Below, piece after piece: positions 1 through 8,489 of a DNA stretch of 10,799 bases; the first letter of the stretch is position 1; each line of letters begins with the position of its first letter. Below the pieces are notes generated by a model. The model was not told where the DNA came from. It saw only the letters and a list, made by a program, of their open reading frames with translations, and did no database searches. Position numbers and translations under genes: made by a program. The stretch is from contig UZAE01001969.1 in the NCBI GenBank assembly GCA_900617975.1, forward strand, positions 1 to 10,799, written 5' to 3'. Source of the DNA: Rodentolepis nana (taxonomy: Eukaryota; Platyhelminthes; Cestoda; Cyclophyllidea; Hymenolepididae).

Positions 1-315
1 AGACTCACGTCCACGTGGTGCACCCTGGGCAACGTATACTCATACGGCAAAAAAGTCTATTAACCGGCAGTTGACTTCTGGCTTCTAACTATTATGACCC
101 CACTGTATGTCATATTCGACCATTTACACAGTACTCATCTCACCTTTCATCTACCTTTGTGTCTGTCCCTTTTACATCTTTAAAACACTCTTCTGTTCCT
201 CCCCCCTCTCGACTTTTTTTTCAATTTGATGTTCCTTCCCCTCTGTGAAGCCTGAAGTCAACTAAAGGGCTAGTGATAACTATCATAAAGCCCGCCATTT
301 GATATAAATAAATAT
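1..315 (+). mobile_element. SINE-like retroposed repeat, copy 1 (5' cut by window)
   Basis: This matches the copies at 9037-9357 (inverted) and 10293-10620 over nearly its whole length, with substitutions and small indels (roughly 80-85% identity by eye). Shared landmarks are the GTGGTGCACCCTGGGCAA block, AAGTCTATTAACCGGCAGTT, TGTCATATTC, a long C/T tract, GCCTGAAGTCAACTAA and ATAACTATCATAAAGCC. It ends in an A-rich tail (GATATAAATAAAT), so its sense strand is +. About 18 bases of the 5' end are missing because the window starts inside it, so its target duplication cannot be tested. It sits in the PTP intron downstream of the exon at 471-625, antisense to that gene. Confidence 0.9.
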
Positions 316-470
316 TTAATTATGTTTTTTGTATTTACCATAAACACTTTTTAGAAATTATGTGACTAATCGTATATAACTTGAAATGGCATCTTTAACA
401 AATACAATAAAGTAACTAAATGCTGAATGAATTCAGGAAGACAAGGCTTCAGCCAATAAGATGGACTTAC
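316..470 (-). other. PTP intron, proximal part
   Basis: This is the start of the intron following the exon that ends at 471. The donor is GTAAGT, and the A+T-rich sequence runs to the A-rich end of repeat copy 1. No further exon is visible here. Confidence 0.8.
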
Positions 471-625
471 GAGCAATGTACAATTATGGGTCCATTTCTG
501 GTCTCCCTCCAGGCGTACAATTTGGCTGTTAATTCAATTACTGCACCAATCAAAGGGAGGCCATTTTTATTCCAGGAATCTAATTGAAATTGCCTTATTA
601 TACGCTTGACTTGAGGATCGTCATT
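471..625 (-). CDS. PTP exon: altered WPD loop and catalytic HC
   Basis: A 155-base exon with acceptor TTTAAATTTCAG|AATGAC and donor TGCTC|GTAAGT. It starts in phase 0 and ends two bases into codon 250. It encodes NDDPQ...[11 protein letters not shown], then WNKNGLP (216-222) where active PTPs have WPDxGVP, and finally NGPIIVHC with catalytic Cys249. The codon after Cys begins TC, which is Ser whatever follows, so the motif reads HCS. The P-loop remainder (AG.GR.G) should be the start of the next exon, outside the window. The reading frame runs 30 bases upstream of the acceptor into intron, so the true exon is shorter than the open frame. Confidence 0.96.
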
Positions 626-3600
626 CTGAAATTTAAAAAAGATAATATCTGCCAATAAGGGGTTGCAATTTAATGTAAAATGTGCTTATAAGATGAGTAT
701 ATTTTACATATCACCAAAATATGCGAGTTTATAAAAAATTGTTCGCGAGTTACGTGGTTGTCCTGGTAAAACAGGAATTGATATTATACGCTCAGCTAAT
801 AAAATAGTTTATTCAAGGTTTTCATCCGGTGATTAGCAGATTTAAATTACAATTTACTTCAAATTTTTGATTTTTTTTAAAAAAAATAATTCCGTCTGTC
901 ATGGTTTAAACTCTACTTAGATTCAACTATTGCCAACAAACTCGTAAATCAATTTTGGTATGTTTATGACATGAAGAAAGGATTTGCTATATAATTACGC
1001 AAAATAACGTTTCAACCAATTAGCAAATTTCAATATATATACAGATTATATAAAATAATAAACTGTATTCTGTAAAGCAGCTATGAGTTGTAATATTTGA
1101 AGGAGTTGGTAGCTTCTTAATAAGACACAAAAGGTGATTGAATTTAGGTTGGCCTCTTAGCATTATGTATTTTCTATCCAATCGTTTATTTTAAATATTT
1201 CCGAGTTACAGTTCAAAGATAAGTTTATTATTAATTCACATTTTAGTAAAATTTAATTTCGCATTTGTAGATCTAATCCAAAGTGGCATATTTCTTTGTT
1301 CTACATAATTTTAAAAATTTTTCTGAAATGTAAATGAAGTTGAATGGAATCCAATTCAATATAAAAAACGCTGAAATGGTTTGAAATTGTCGGCAATTGG
1401 GCATTTGAATGAGAATGAGATTTAAATCAACTTGTTGATTTAAAGGCTTAAATGTGAGTTTTTAATACAAATCTTCTTAGTTTGGCATTCTAAATGAAAT
1501 TTCAATTTTCCAAATGGAAATGAAAGAAGAGATCTAATTAACGGAAATACTTGGGGTTGTAAAGACGTGATTTGGCCCAGTCTAGTGAGATATTTTACTC
1601 AAGTAGACATAACTGTAGAACGCTTGCAGTTAATATTATGGTAGAGCTTAAAATATCCCATGGGAATAAAGCGACTTCACAGATTGCCTTACCTTATATA
1701 CCCGGAATTCTCGAATTGTATATTGAGCGGTGCTGATGGCATCCCGACTTGTGACATTGATGGTGCCAAATGTACAGCTGAAAGCAGGCCAATAGCGTTC
1801 GCATTGAAGCTAGATGTAGTTAGCAAAAAATGGAGAATTTATATTATCTCTTTTTTGCAAAAACAAATGTCTTCCATTTCCCTAGTCTAATTTAAACTTC
1901 AAATCTAGCCACCACACTCTAATGAATAATTCATAAAAGTTTAAAGCTCAAGGTAGAAATGAGTGAAAAAGGATTGAAAGTTTAACGAATTTTTAAAGGC
2001 AGTTCTAGTTCACTTGCATTAAATTGGAACTCCAATTGCCCTATGGAATGCATTTTTCGCTTCGCGATATCAAATTATGAACGATTATTTGTCGTCAACT
2101 TTAACCTATGACTCTGGCACATTTAAGAACGTTTAGAATAAATGCAATGTTTAATTATCTTTTGAAATATCGACTTATATGATAAAATTTAATCATTGAA
2201 TTAACGATTTCTGAAGTATTCAAAGGAAGCCTCTATTGCAACGCAAAATTCGTATTTGTCACCTATTAAAAATTTTCTAAAATGCTATTTACATTATCTT
2301 TCAAATTTTCTTTTTCAGCGCTCATACATTTGTTGGATCAGAGCATATTTTAATAAATAGTAAACATTTTTTACATGGACATATATACAACTAAATTAAA
2401 ACACCAAAATATTAACTAGAATTCAAATAAATCTTTCGATGGTACTATCTCAAAAGAGTTTCCTCTCTAAACGGAAATATCTTTTGGCATTTTAAAAGCA
2501 GGCATGATTTCCTGAATTATCAATTCAAAGAAGATTGAAATTAATTTCGCAAAGGATTTAAATTAATTCATCATTGCAATCAAATTATGAGCTAATAAGC
2601 GGTATTGCCTCAAATATTTTGCAATTTACAAGCCATAAGATGAAAAATATTCTTCATCTTCATTTTGAACCGATTAAGGAATATGCAAGATGCCTTGATT
2701 TCTAAATCATATTTACCTGATGTTGCTGATCTAAATTTTGTTTTAAAATTGTTAGTGAGTTTGGGTAAATTAGTCAAAATTTCTATTCCAACTGTTGATT
2801 TATTGCCCTGAAATTTACAAGTAAATTCAAATACAGGAGAGTATTCATGAATGAATTAAAAATCAATTTGATGATTAAGTTAAATAACCCAAAATTCCTC
2901 TCTTTTGAGTCTTTGATTTATATTTTTGTTTACTTTTAACAGTGAAAAAAGATATTTATTCATAAAATTTATACTTTTAAGAAAATTAAGAACAAGTCAT
3001 TTTTGTGAAGAATATTTAAGTCGACAATATCATTATATGCCTCGGCACTGAGAACTTCTTTGACATACCACAAAGTTTTTTTATTGCAGTATTTTTTCAA
3101 TTCATTTTAATGCAATTTAGATTTATCAAATTTAATTCGGCGTCTCATCAACTTCCAAAAAAAATTATTTCCCTTATTGCCTCTTGAATATATGAATACG
3201 CAATTTCATGAACTTTAATATTTTAGAGTTAAAACGTAAATTCATTTGCTTATGCTTAATGCTATTTAATGAAATGATTCGCATATGAAATTTTTCATAA
3301 AAAGTTGTTCATGTCAGTGCTGTTATTGATGAGTGTTTAGGCTCCATTCTTAGTCTGTTGTCAGTAATAGTAATAAAAAAGATAAAATACAGAGGAGAAA
3401 TTACGAGTAATGGGGGTATTAGCAAATGACCATAATGCCGAAACCTACACGGGCGTGTTCAAACAAGCTTGTCACCATGACAATGCATCGACAGTTGTAC
3501 TGCCAAACCATTCGCCAGAAATCTGAAATTGTATTCATATTAGGTCCTTGAGTCGCAATGTACTTCCTCTCCTGTTCCTGACCCTACAATCATAGCAACA

Positions 3601-6600
3601 AAAGAGATTGGAAAGATAAATGGTGATACAACTACTGAAATGTCTCCATGGAAACCCATCTAGAATTATGGCTTCATTGTATTATCCGATGAAATATACA
3701 TTACTCCTTTTATTTAAACATCTCGAAACTTTTATTAAGGGCAGTACACTTTTGATAGCCTGTATTTCCTTTTTAACTGTATAACAGAATTTTAACCTTC
3801 CATTTTTATTCAATAAATTCAAGAAGAGTGACAAGATCTTAAATGCCGCTAGAAATTCATATGTAACACGCTAAAGACACGTTGCGCGCATGATTTTTAA
3901 AACCACTTTTAGGTAGTTTTTTCTTCCAAATTTGCTCTTAGAAAAGTCATTACCAATATAGAGCGTCTTCTTACCAACAGTTTTTAATGGGGAAATGAAT
4001 ATATTTATTATTAAATTAGTTTATATTAAGGTTAAAATATTATTATACTAAACTGCAATTTAAAAAGTGAAAAAAATGTTAATATGTAAACTTACATCAA
4101 TCCAACTTGCGTTTATGTATGTGGAATCTTCACTACCTGCTTCCGGTTCCAGGACTACACAGTTATCATTATCTAATGAAATGAAAAAACAAACAAATTT
4201 ATATGATAAATATGCTGATTTTAACGGGTTATTATTTAAATGCCATTGTTATTTAAAATTCTTAACTTTGAAATACGTCAATTTACCTAGTGTTGCAGTT
4301 AAATATAAAGAAAAAATTAATCATTAATGTTAGCCCAATTCTAATTGGTGCTTGGGAACCTTGCTTTATATTTTAACTCTAACCCAATATATATTGAGTC
4401 GGCACCACATTTATTAACATAGATTTCTTGAAATTTCTTCTCAAAATGTGCCAAAATTCTACCGAAATCTGAAAGTTTAGTTTGCTCTATGGTCCTTTTC
4501 CACCTTTGATTGAATATTAAATTGCTCACTAATCGAAATCGTAAAATGAAAGTTTATTTAAAGCCATATCAAACGTCCGCTAAATTTAATTTGCACATCC
4601 CCGGATACTTTGGTCTGCTCTTTGTGCACAGTGGAGAGTTTTTCAGTTCATAATGCTTTCAGACTACTTTGTAACTTTTGCTAATTTTCCAACTTTTATA
4701 TATAAATATATGTGTATATGTATATAAATTTAAATTGTATGATAAACAAAGCATAATTGATTAAATGTAGGCGCAAGCCTCAGTACAACATGAGTGAAAT
4801 TTAAGTGAGTTAATAAAAACTTTAATTAACTTGAGTGCGTGCTCATGTGGGAGAGTTCTTTCTAACTTTTCCGACTATAGTCGAGTTTGTTTTCAATAAT
4901 AGTTCATTTAAAATGGATTCAGATGCTGTATTTTGCATATGACTTCTTCATTTAACCAAAAATTCAAATTTTATTTATCTTTTTTTGTTGCTAGTTCTTT
5001 TCAACCTCCCTATGGCCAGGGAAAGCGCCTCTCTCCATTCGAACGTAGGAATAGCCCTTGATAGGTGTATGGATGAAATACGGTCATTTTGGACTAAGTA
5101 AAAGTAGGCCAGTGCTTGTTTTAAATTGTAGCTTGCGTTCGCGCCAGCTATAATGTCTCATTTTTATAAGCCGAAAAATGATCTGAATTGCTTTCCATGA
5201 ATAAGATAGACATTTTGCAGTTAAAACACAATTACCTATAAAACCAGTTTGATTTTATTAGAAACCCTGTTAAGAAACGTGCAAATTTTATAGGGAAAAA
5301 ATCTTACATGGTACTATATGGCGATTTTGATTTTTTGTTTCGTTTTCTTCAAAGAATGCTGCAGAGCAAAATCCGCCTTCATCCATTTCGCCTTGCACAA
5401 CCTGTATTATTAAAAATATTAGATCCGCATTCCATTGAATTAAATTTTCCGAAACACAAAAGCAACTTTTAAAATATGAAAATACAATGTTCTAAATGTG
5501 CAATTGCTATAAAATTCAAAACCAGTTTGCTTTAACAAGATCAGTTTAAAAAACGGGAACGATATTCTTTGGCAGTAAATAAATTAAAAAAATGCCTTAA
5601 TTGGCAAAAAATAGTTAAATTGTACTTAATACAATTGAAACTTGCATAAATAAACTGAATTTAACTATTTTTAATTTTATTCGCTATCGTTTTATTTCAA
5701 TGGAAGTTGTAAAATTCGGATAATTTTATTAAAAAATTGTCATTTCATTAATAATTAGTAAATTGTGGATGCCTTCACATTCTAATCCACTTATTTATTT
5801 TATTTTATTTAACTTCTAGTGTAATTTATAATAAATTAAATTTACATATTGCATAAAGCAAAATTAAGCAAAGGCATCCTGGTTTACCTGGACAAATTTC
5901 GATGCGTGATTTTAAAAGCAAACATACGATTCGTGGCAAACTGTCTAAAATTAATCCTAATTACATATAAATTTAAATTGAAAGCAGTTAAAACAAAATG
6001 AATACCTTTTTTCTACTTTACAGTGTCATTGCCTCATTTACATAATTTGGGTACTTCCTTCGAAGTTGAACTTTGGCAAAGATTAGCACATCTTAGCCAA
6101 ATCTTGGAGAGCTTAAATATTTTCTTTTTAAGAAAAAAAAACGATTTTAACCTATTTGCCACGAGTAGTTTTTAAGATGATACGTATCTTGATATTTTTA
6201 TTTCTTAATTTTCATCCTAAATTAACTATTTATTTGGAATATAATGTTACAACGCTCGAAATTATATTTGTACAATTTAAATAAATTGATGGGATTAATT
6301 GTCAATCTTCTTCTCCCATTTGTTCATTTTTAATTTAGGTCAATTAAGAAATGAATAAAATCCATGAATAATTTAAAGATCATAATGAGATTCTATGTTT
6401 ACCTTTCTTCTCAAAATAAATAAAATTGGCTCAATGTTAAAATTAAATTAAATTAATTATTTCAGAATATAAAACTAGGATTGTATATTTCAAAGTAATC
6501 TGATATCTTTAAACATTTTTTCTCAATTTTCTCGCTTTGAAGATGTATCCAAATAAATGCAATATCTACATAATTTTATTTTTTGAAAAAAATTTTTACA

Positions 6601-6782
6601 AAAGAATATACCTCAAATTCATATTTAAGTATTCCTTTGGCAAGTTTATTCTCATAGATTGCCGGAAACATGGCAACAGGAATAGGAGCAGTTGACACAG
6701 CCTTTAATTTTCTCCGATGTCTTTCTCTGGGGTCACAAATTTTATCGCGCACAGCTCCAAAACATTTCCCCAGTAAATTCAT
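471..6782 (-). CDS. Receptor-type-like protein tyrosine phosphatase, split gene, partial
   Basis: Six exons on the minus strand (6782-6612, 5401-5308, 4172-4096, 3583-3449, 1809-1693, 625-471) join in one frame into 249 residues plus the first two bases of codon 250. All five junctions have GT..AG borders and matching phase. Seen in order: PIPV lead-in (res 33-36), QNRH in the phosphotyrosine-loop position (82-85), YINASWID (107-114), YIATQGP (122-128), DFWRMVW (135-141), CERYWP (162-167), WNKNGLP (216-222) and IIVHC ending at Cys249. This is the linear motif order of classical PTPs, which dephosphorylate phosphotyrosine through a Cys thiolate. The PIPV..F lead-in resembles the juxtamembrane segment before D1 of receptor PTPs, but no signal peptide, extracellular domain or membrane helix is visible. 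The P-loop Arg, Q-loop and any second domain lie beyond the left edge. WPD-loop and phosphotyrosine-loop residues are changed, so activity is doubtful. Family certain; receptor type, subtype and first exon inferred. Confidence 0.93.
626..1692 (-). other. PTP intron, 1067 bp
   Basis: Bounded by donor GTAAGG (next to 1693) and acceptor ATTTCAG (next to 625). The content is uniformly A+T-rich with many short homopolymer runs. I see no exon, repeat copy or RNA gene in it. Confidence 0.85.
1693..1809 (-). CDS. PTP exon: CERYWP motif
   Basis: A 117-base exon encoding 39 residues (160-198), phase 0 at both ends, with acceptor CTACATCTAG|CTTCAA and donor [20 protein letters not shown] (160-167) matches the K.C..YWP motif, with Gln161 where classical PTPs carry Lys (K120 of PTP1B). 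GTINVTS (174-180) and YTIREFRV (189-196) follow as the usual G.I.V... and Y..REF beta strands. An opposite-strand ORF of 76 codons here is a shadow. Confidence 0.96.
1810..3448 (-). other. PTP intron, 1639 bp
   Basis: Bounded by donor GTAGGT and acceptor CATCTAG. This is the longest intron in the gene. It is A+T-rich throughout, with recurring short words such as AATTCAT and AAATTTAA but no dispersed-repeat copy and no coding-like block. Codon phase across it is complete, so no PTP exon is missing here. Confidence 0.85.
3449..3583 (-). CDS. PTP exon: YIATQGP and DFWRMVW motifs
   Basis: A 135-base exon encoding 45 residues (115-159), phase 0 at both ends, with acceptor GATTGTAG|GGTCAG and donor CCCGT|GTAGGT. 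It contains KYIATQGP (121-128), DFWRMVW (135-141) and IVMVTSLFE (148-156), which match the canonical PTP block ..YIATQGP....DFWRMVWE....IVM.T...E. Glu156 corresponds to the conserved Glu before the KC.YWP motif. Nothing in this exon looks degraded. Confidence 0.97.
3584..4095 (-). other. PTP intron, 512 bp
   Basis: Bounded by consensus donor GTAAGT and acceptor TGATTGTAG. Nothing else is recognisable inside. Confidence 0.88.
4096..4172 (-). CDS. PTP exon: YINASWID motif
   Basis: A 77-base exon with a strong pyrimidine-rich acceptor (TTTTTTCATTTCATTAG before 4172) and a consensus donor GAT|GTAAGT. It begins with two bases that complete Tyr89 and ends in phase 0. Residues 90-114 include VVLEPEAG and [10 protein letters not shown], the core PTP motif normally written (S)DYINA.(Y/W)IDG. 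The Gly of that motif is the first codon of the next exon. A longer reading on the opposite strand across this exon is a shadow. Confidence 0.96.
4173..5307 (-). other. PTP intron, 1135 bp
   Basis: Bounded by donor GTAAGA and a pyrimidine-rich acceptor. It holds a 62-codon minus-strand open frame (4341-4529, non-ATG start) with no splice or similarity support, an alternating TA/TG stretch near 4695-4727, and a GC-richer block at 4996-5160 listed separately. Confidence 0.82.
4996..5160. other. GC-richer, coding-like block of unknown nature inside an intron
   Basis: This block stands out from its A+T-rich surroundings. On the + strand it follows a strong acceptor-like tract (TTTATCTTTTTTTGTTGCTAG) and reads openly through [12 protein letters not shown] and [11 protein letters not shown] to a stop at 5100-5102, with a donor-like GATAG|GTGTAT near 5065. 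On the minus strand another frame reads [19 protein letters not shown] to a stop. Neither strand has a recognised domain. It could be a degraded transposon fragment, an unrelated dispersed repeat, or a small exon of a nested + strand gene. Confidence 0.3.
5308..5401 (-). CDS. PTP exon: phosphotyrosine-loop region
   Basis: A 94-base exon with acceptor AATAATACAG|GTTGTG and donor CCAT|GTAAGA. It starts in phase 0 and leaves one base (T), which the next exon completes as TAT, giving Tyr89. It encodes residues 58-88. The stretch [13 protein letters not shown] aligns with the NKNRY..ILPYD phosphotyrosine-recognition loop of PTPs. The Lys of KNRY is Gln82 and the Tyr that stacks on the substrate ring is His85. 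The exon is too short to show up as an ORF, and the perfect phase match to the following exon is the main support. Confidence 0.93.
5402..6611 (-). other. PTP intron, 1210 bp
   Basis: Bounded by donor GTATAT and acceptor AATAATACAG. It is very A+T-rich, including AAATTAAATTAAATTAATTA near 6442-6461. No exon or repeat copy is seen. Confidence 0.75.
6612..6782 (-). CDS. PTP exon: basic lead-in and start of PTP domain
   Basis: This block encodes 57 residues from ATG at 6782-6780 to a donor GAG|GTATAT ending the exon at 6612 in phase 0. The N-terminal half is basic (RERHRRKLK, res 19-27). It is followed by PIPVAMF (33-39) and KYEFE (53-57), the usual PI.V..F then EFE pattern entering the first PTP domain of receptor PTPs. 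It is richer in G+C than its flanks. The start is uncertain. An in-frame TGA lies 9 bases upstream of the ATG, so the exon either begins translation here or begins at an acceptor inside it, the best being CCCCAG before 6726, which has a poor pyrimidine tract. If the ATG is used, the product lacks a signal peptide and membrane helix. Confidence 0.75.
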
Positions 6783-6886
6783 GAGGTAAATTCAACCATC
6801 ATTTGGTGGTCGCGGTGGTTGTAAATCCAATCCCATGAACCCCTTAAAGGTGTCTTCCGCATATCCTTCTACCACCGCACCGACAC
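6783..6886 (-). promoter_or_regulatory. Possible 5' leader with upstream ORF
   Basis: If transcription starts about 30 bases past the TATA-like box, this is the leader before the ATG at 6782. It contains an upstream ATG at 6836-6834 opening a 14-codon ORF (MGLDLQPPRPPNDG) that stops at 6792. That ORF is in the same frame as the PTP exon, separated from it by a single TGA and three sense codons. The open frame extends upstream of this ATG as well, so a coding exon is an alternative. Confidence 0.35.
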
Positions 6887-6909
6887 TATATATATATATA
6901 TATATATAT
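6887..6909. repeat. (TA)n microsatellite
   Basis: Uninterrupted TA dinucleotides over 23 bases. A + strand open frame of 111 codons runs through it as YIYIYIY. Confidence 0.98.
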
Positions 6910-6910
6910 G

Positions 6911-6918
6911 TTTATATA
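6911..6918 (-). promoter_or_regulatory. TATA-like box (TATATAAA) on the minus strand
   Basis: The minus strand reads GGGCTATATAAACATAT at the edge of a GC-richer block, about 130 bases upstream of the first PTP ATG. A (TA)n tract directly follows, which makes a chance match easy, so the call is weak. Confidence 0.3.
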
Positions 6919-7440
6919 GCCCGTAAACAAAGGCAAGAGAGAATATGGCACGTTCAAAGATTTGAAATTGACGATTCAGAGAAGACCGAGAATGCAGTGA
7001 AGTTTAATGAATGGGAAAGAAAAGGAGTGTGGATACAGGAGACGTTGTATTACACTCACACGCACCCACAGCAGCAGCGACTGGAAGACTGCGCACTCAT
7101 TCACTCACAATGCCTCGTGTGTTTTGCCGTTGGAGTTGCTGCTGATTTTGTCCAAGTGACCAATCGTTGATTGAGGTAGTACTCAAGCACACCAATCGCG
7201 CGGGGCGAAGCCTGCAGTTTAATTTTACTCCATCTACTCACTGGGACCCGGGCTGACGCAGAGGAAATGAAATATTTTCGCCCTTAGCTCTCCCTCTTCA
7301 TAAATGTGTGCACTCCATGCAAGCTCTTGGGAGATAAATAATGTGATTTCGGCTGGATTGAATTCATTTGTTGTACTACTCACTGTTTCTAGTCTGAGCC
7401 GGAATCGCGAGCTTCAAATGAACTCATAATGGCAATTGCA
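6919..7440. other. GC-richer island upstream of the PTP exons, possible promoter or 5' exon region
   Basis: G+C and CpG are clearly raised (CAATCGCGCGGGGCGAAGC, GGGACCCGGGCTGACGC, GGAATCGCGAGC). Both strands carry open stretches. On the minus strand, an acceptor-like AAACTGCAG before 7211 and a donor-like GTGAGT after 7109 frame a 103-base exon candidate reading ASPRAIGVLEYYLNQRLVTW. On the + strand, the second half of the 6835-7170 open frame is also coding-like. The minus candidate ends in phase 1 and I could not join it in frame to the first PTP exon. The position just upstream of the PTP exons favours a promoter and 5' region, unproven. Confidence 0.4.
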
Positions 7441-8231
7441 TCGCTAAAATACTAATTCTCATTAGGTTATTTATAAAATAATAGCAGCAAATTTTGGAGG
7501 CATTCAATTTATTAATGATGATGCATATTTATGCCTATGGCAAAATGTAAGATGCATGAATAAATTTTAATACTAATGACAACATATATATATATATATT
7601 TAAATTTTGCAAAAAATTGCCTGGATGTAGATATATGTTTATTATTGAAATTTCATTTCAATTAAAACTAAATTAAAACAGACAATGCACTATTTCAGAT
7701 TTGCTAAAAGTTGATCAGAGGGCACATTTAAAATTGCAAGAAAAAATCCTTGTATAAGCTTGAAATAAGACCCCTCATTTTTTGGCATAACACTGTGAGA
7801 TATCTTACTTACTAACAAATGCTAAGTAGTTATGATATTTTGTTTAAGCAGTTAACACATTGATTCAAAATTGTCTTTCATTTGTGGAAGGCATATTTTT
7901 CCCAATTATTTGATTAATTTTCACTTTTCGGCAATTAGTTAAAAGCTCTGTTTAACAGGCACTTGATTTTCTTAAATTGCCTTTCTTTATTAACGTCAAT
8001 TAGTAACCAATGCTCAAATTCACTAATTATCCTAAACTGTATTATGGCTTCTTACTCTTAATTGTTTGTTGACCTTTCTTTTGACACATTCCAGTTGGAA
8101 TCCTTTTAAAGGGATTTACAGGTTTAAGAGATTTTAAGGGAACAAAGAGTCGAGGAATTTGGTCTATTGCTGCTAGTATTTAGGAAATAATAGAAAGTTA
8201 TTTAACAGAAGCAATCGGCGTTGACCTTATG
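7441..8231. other. A+T-rich spacer with (AT)n tract
   Basis: No gene is supported. It includes an (AT)8 run at 7584-7599, a minus-strand AATAAA at 7991-7986 that could be the polyadenylation signal for the coding-like stretch at 8232-8489, and a + strand acceptor-like tract (CCTTTCTTTTGACACATTCCAG, ending at 8094) followed by a 28-codon open frame (GILLKGFTGLRDF...) that ends in TAG near 8181. Confidence 0.5.
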
Positions 8232-8489
8232 TCAATCACCCAGAGATAGAAAGGTTAGATAAAAAGGGTTAATATGGGATGAAAGTATCTGTGCTGCTTT
8301 TTGCATATCTCCTATTCTACTCTCTATAGAATTCAAAAGAGTTTGCGAGTTTTTACTAGCATGATAAAAGGAGGTGGTCCTGTTAAAAACCCGTCTTAAA
8401 CAATCGTTTTGGACGAGAAGAGAATCATTGAAATCGGCCGAAACTTTTGAGCTTGTGCACGTATTCATTCGGACAAATATTTTACTATT
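8232..8489 (-). CDS. Unrecognised coding-like stretch, possible terminal exon
   Basis: The frame is open for 85 codons from an acceptor-like TTGTGCAG before 8489 to TGA at 8234-8232. It is richer in G+C than both flanks. The first ATG in frame is at 8468-8466; the frame before the acceptor closes at a TAA, so a terminal exon is likelier than a complete gene. From SKNSQTLLNSIESRIGDMQK onward the sequence looks helical and mildly coiled-coil-like. There is no signal peptide, and only a short hydrophobic end (FYLTFLSLG). It is about 1.5 kb upstream of the first PTP exon on the same strand and could end an upstream gene, with AATAAA at 7991-7986 downstream. I do not recognise the family. A chance open frame is possible. 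Confidence 0.4.
   Translation of the reverse strand, partial: NSKIFVRMNTCTSSKVSADFNDSLLVQNDCLRRVFNRTTSFYHASKNSQTLLNSIESRIGDMQKAAQILSSHINPFYLTFLSLGD

Noticed and set aside
1660..1890. 76-codon + strand ORF
   Set aside because: It lies opposite the PTP exon at 1693-1809, which has clear motifs and splice sites on the minus strand.
4067..4327. 86-codon + strand ORF
   Set aside because: It overlaps the PTP exon at 4096-4172 on the opposite strand and its peptide is low-complexity outside that part. It is a shadow.
4341..4529. 62-codon minus-strand ORF inside a PTP intron
   Set aside because: It has no ATG at its start, no splice sites, and PTP phase is already complete across this intron. A chance open frame.
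6835..7170. 111-codon + strand ORF
   Set aside because: It runs through a (TA)n microsatellite as YIYIYIY and has no recognised domain. Its second half is coding-like and is covered in the GC-rich island entry, but the ORF as a gene is not supported.
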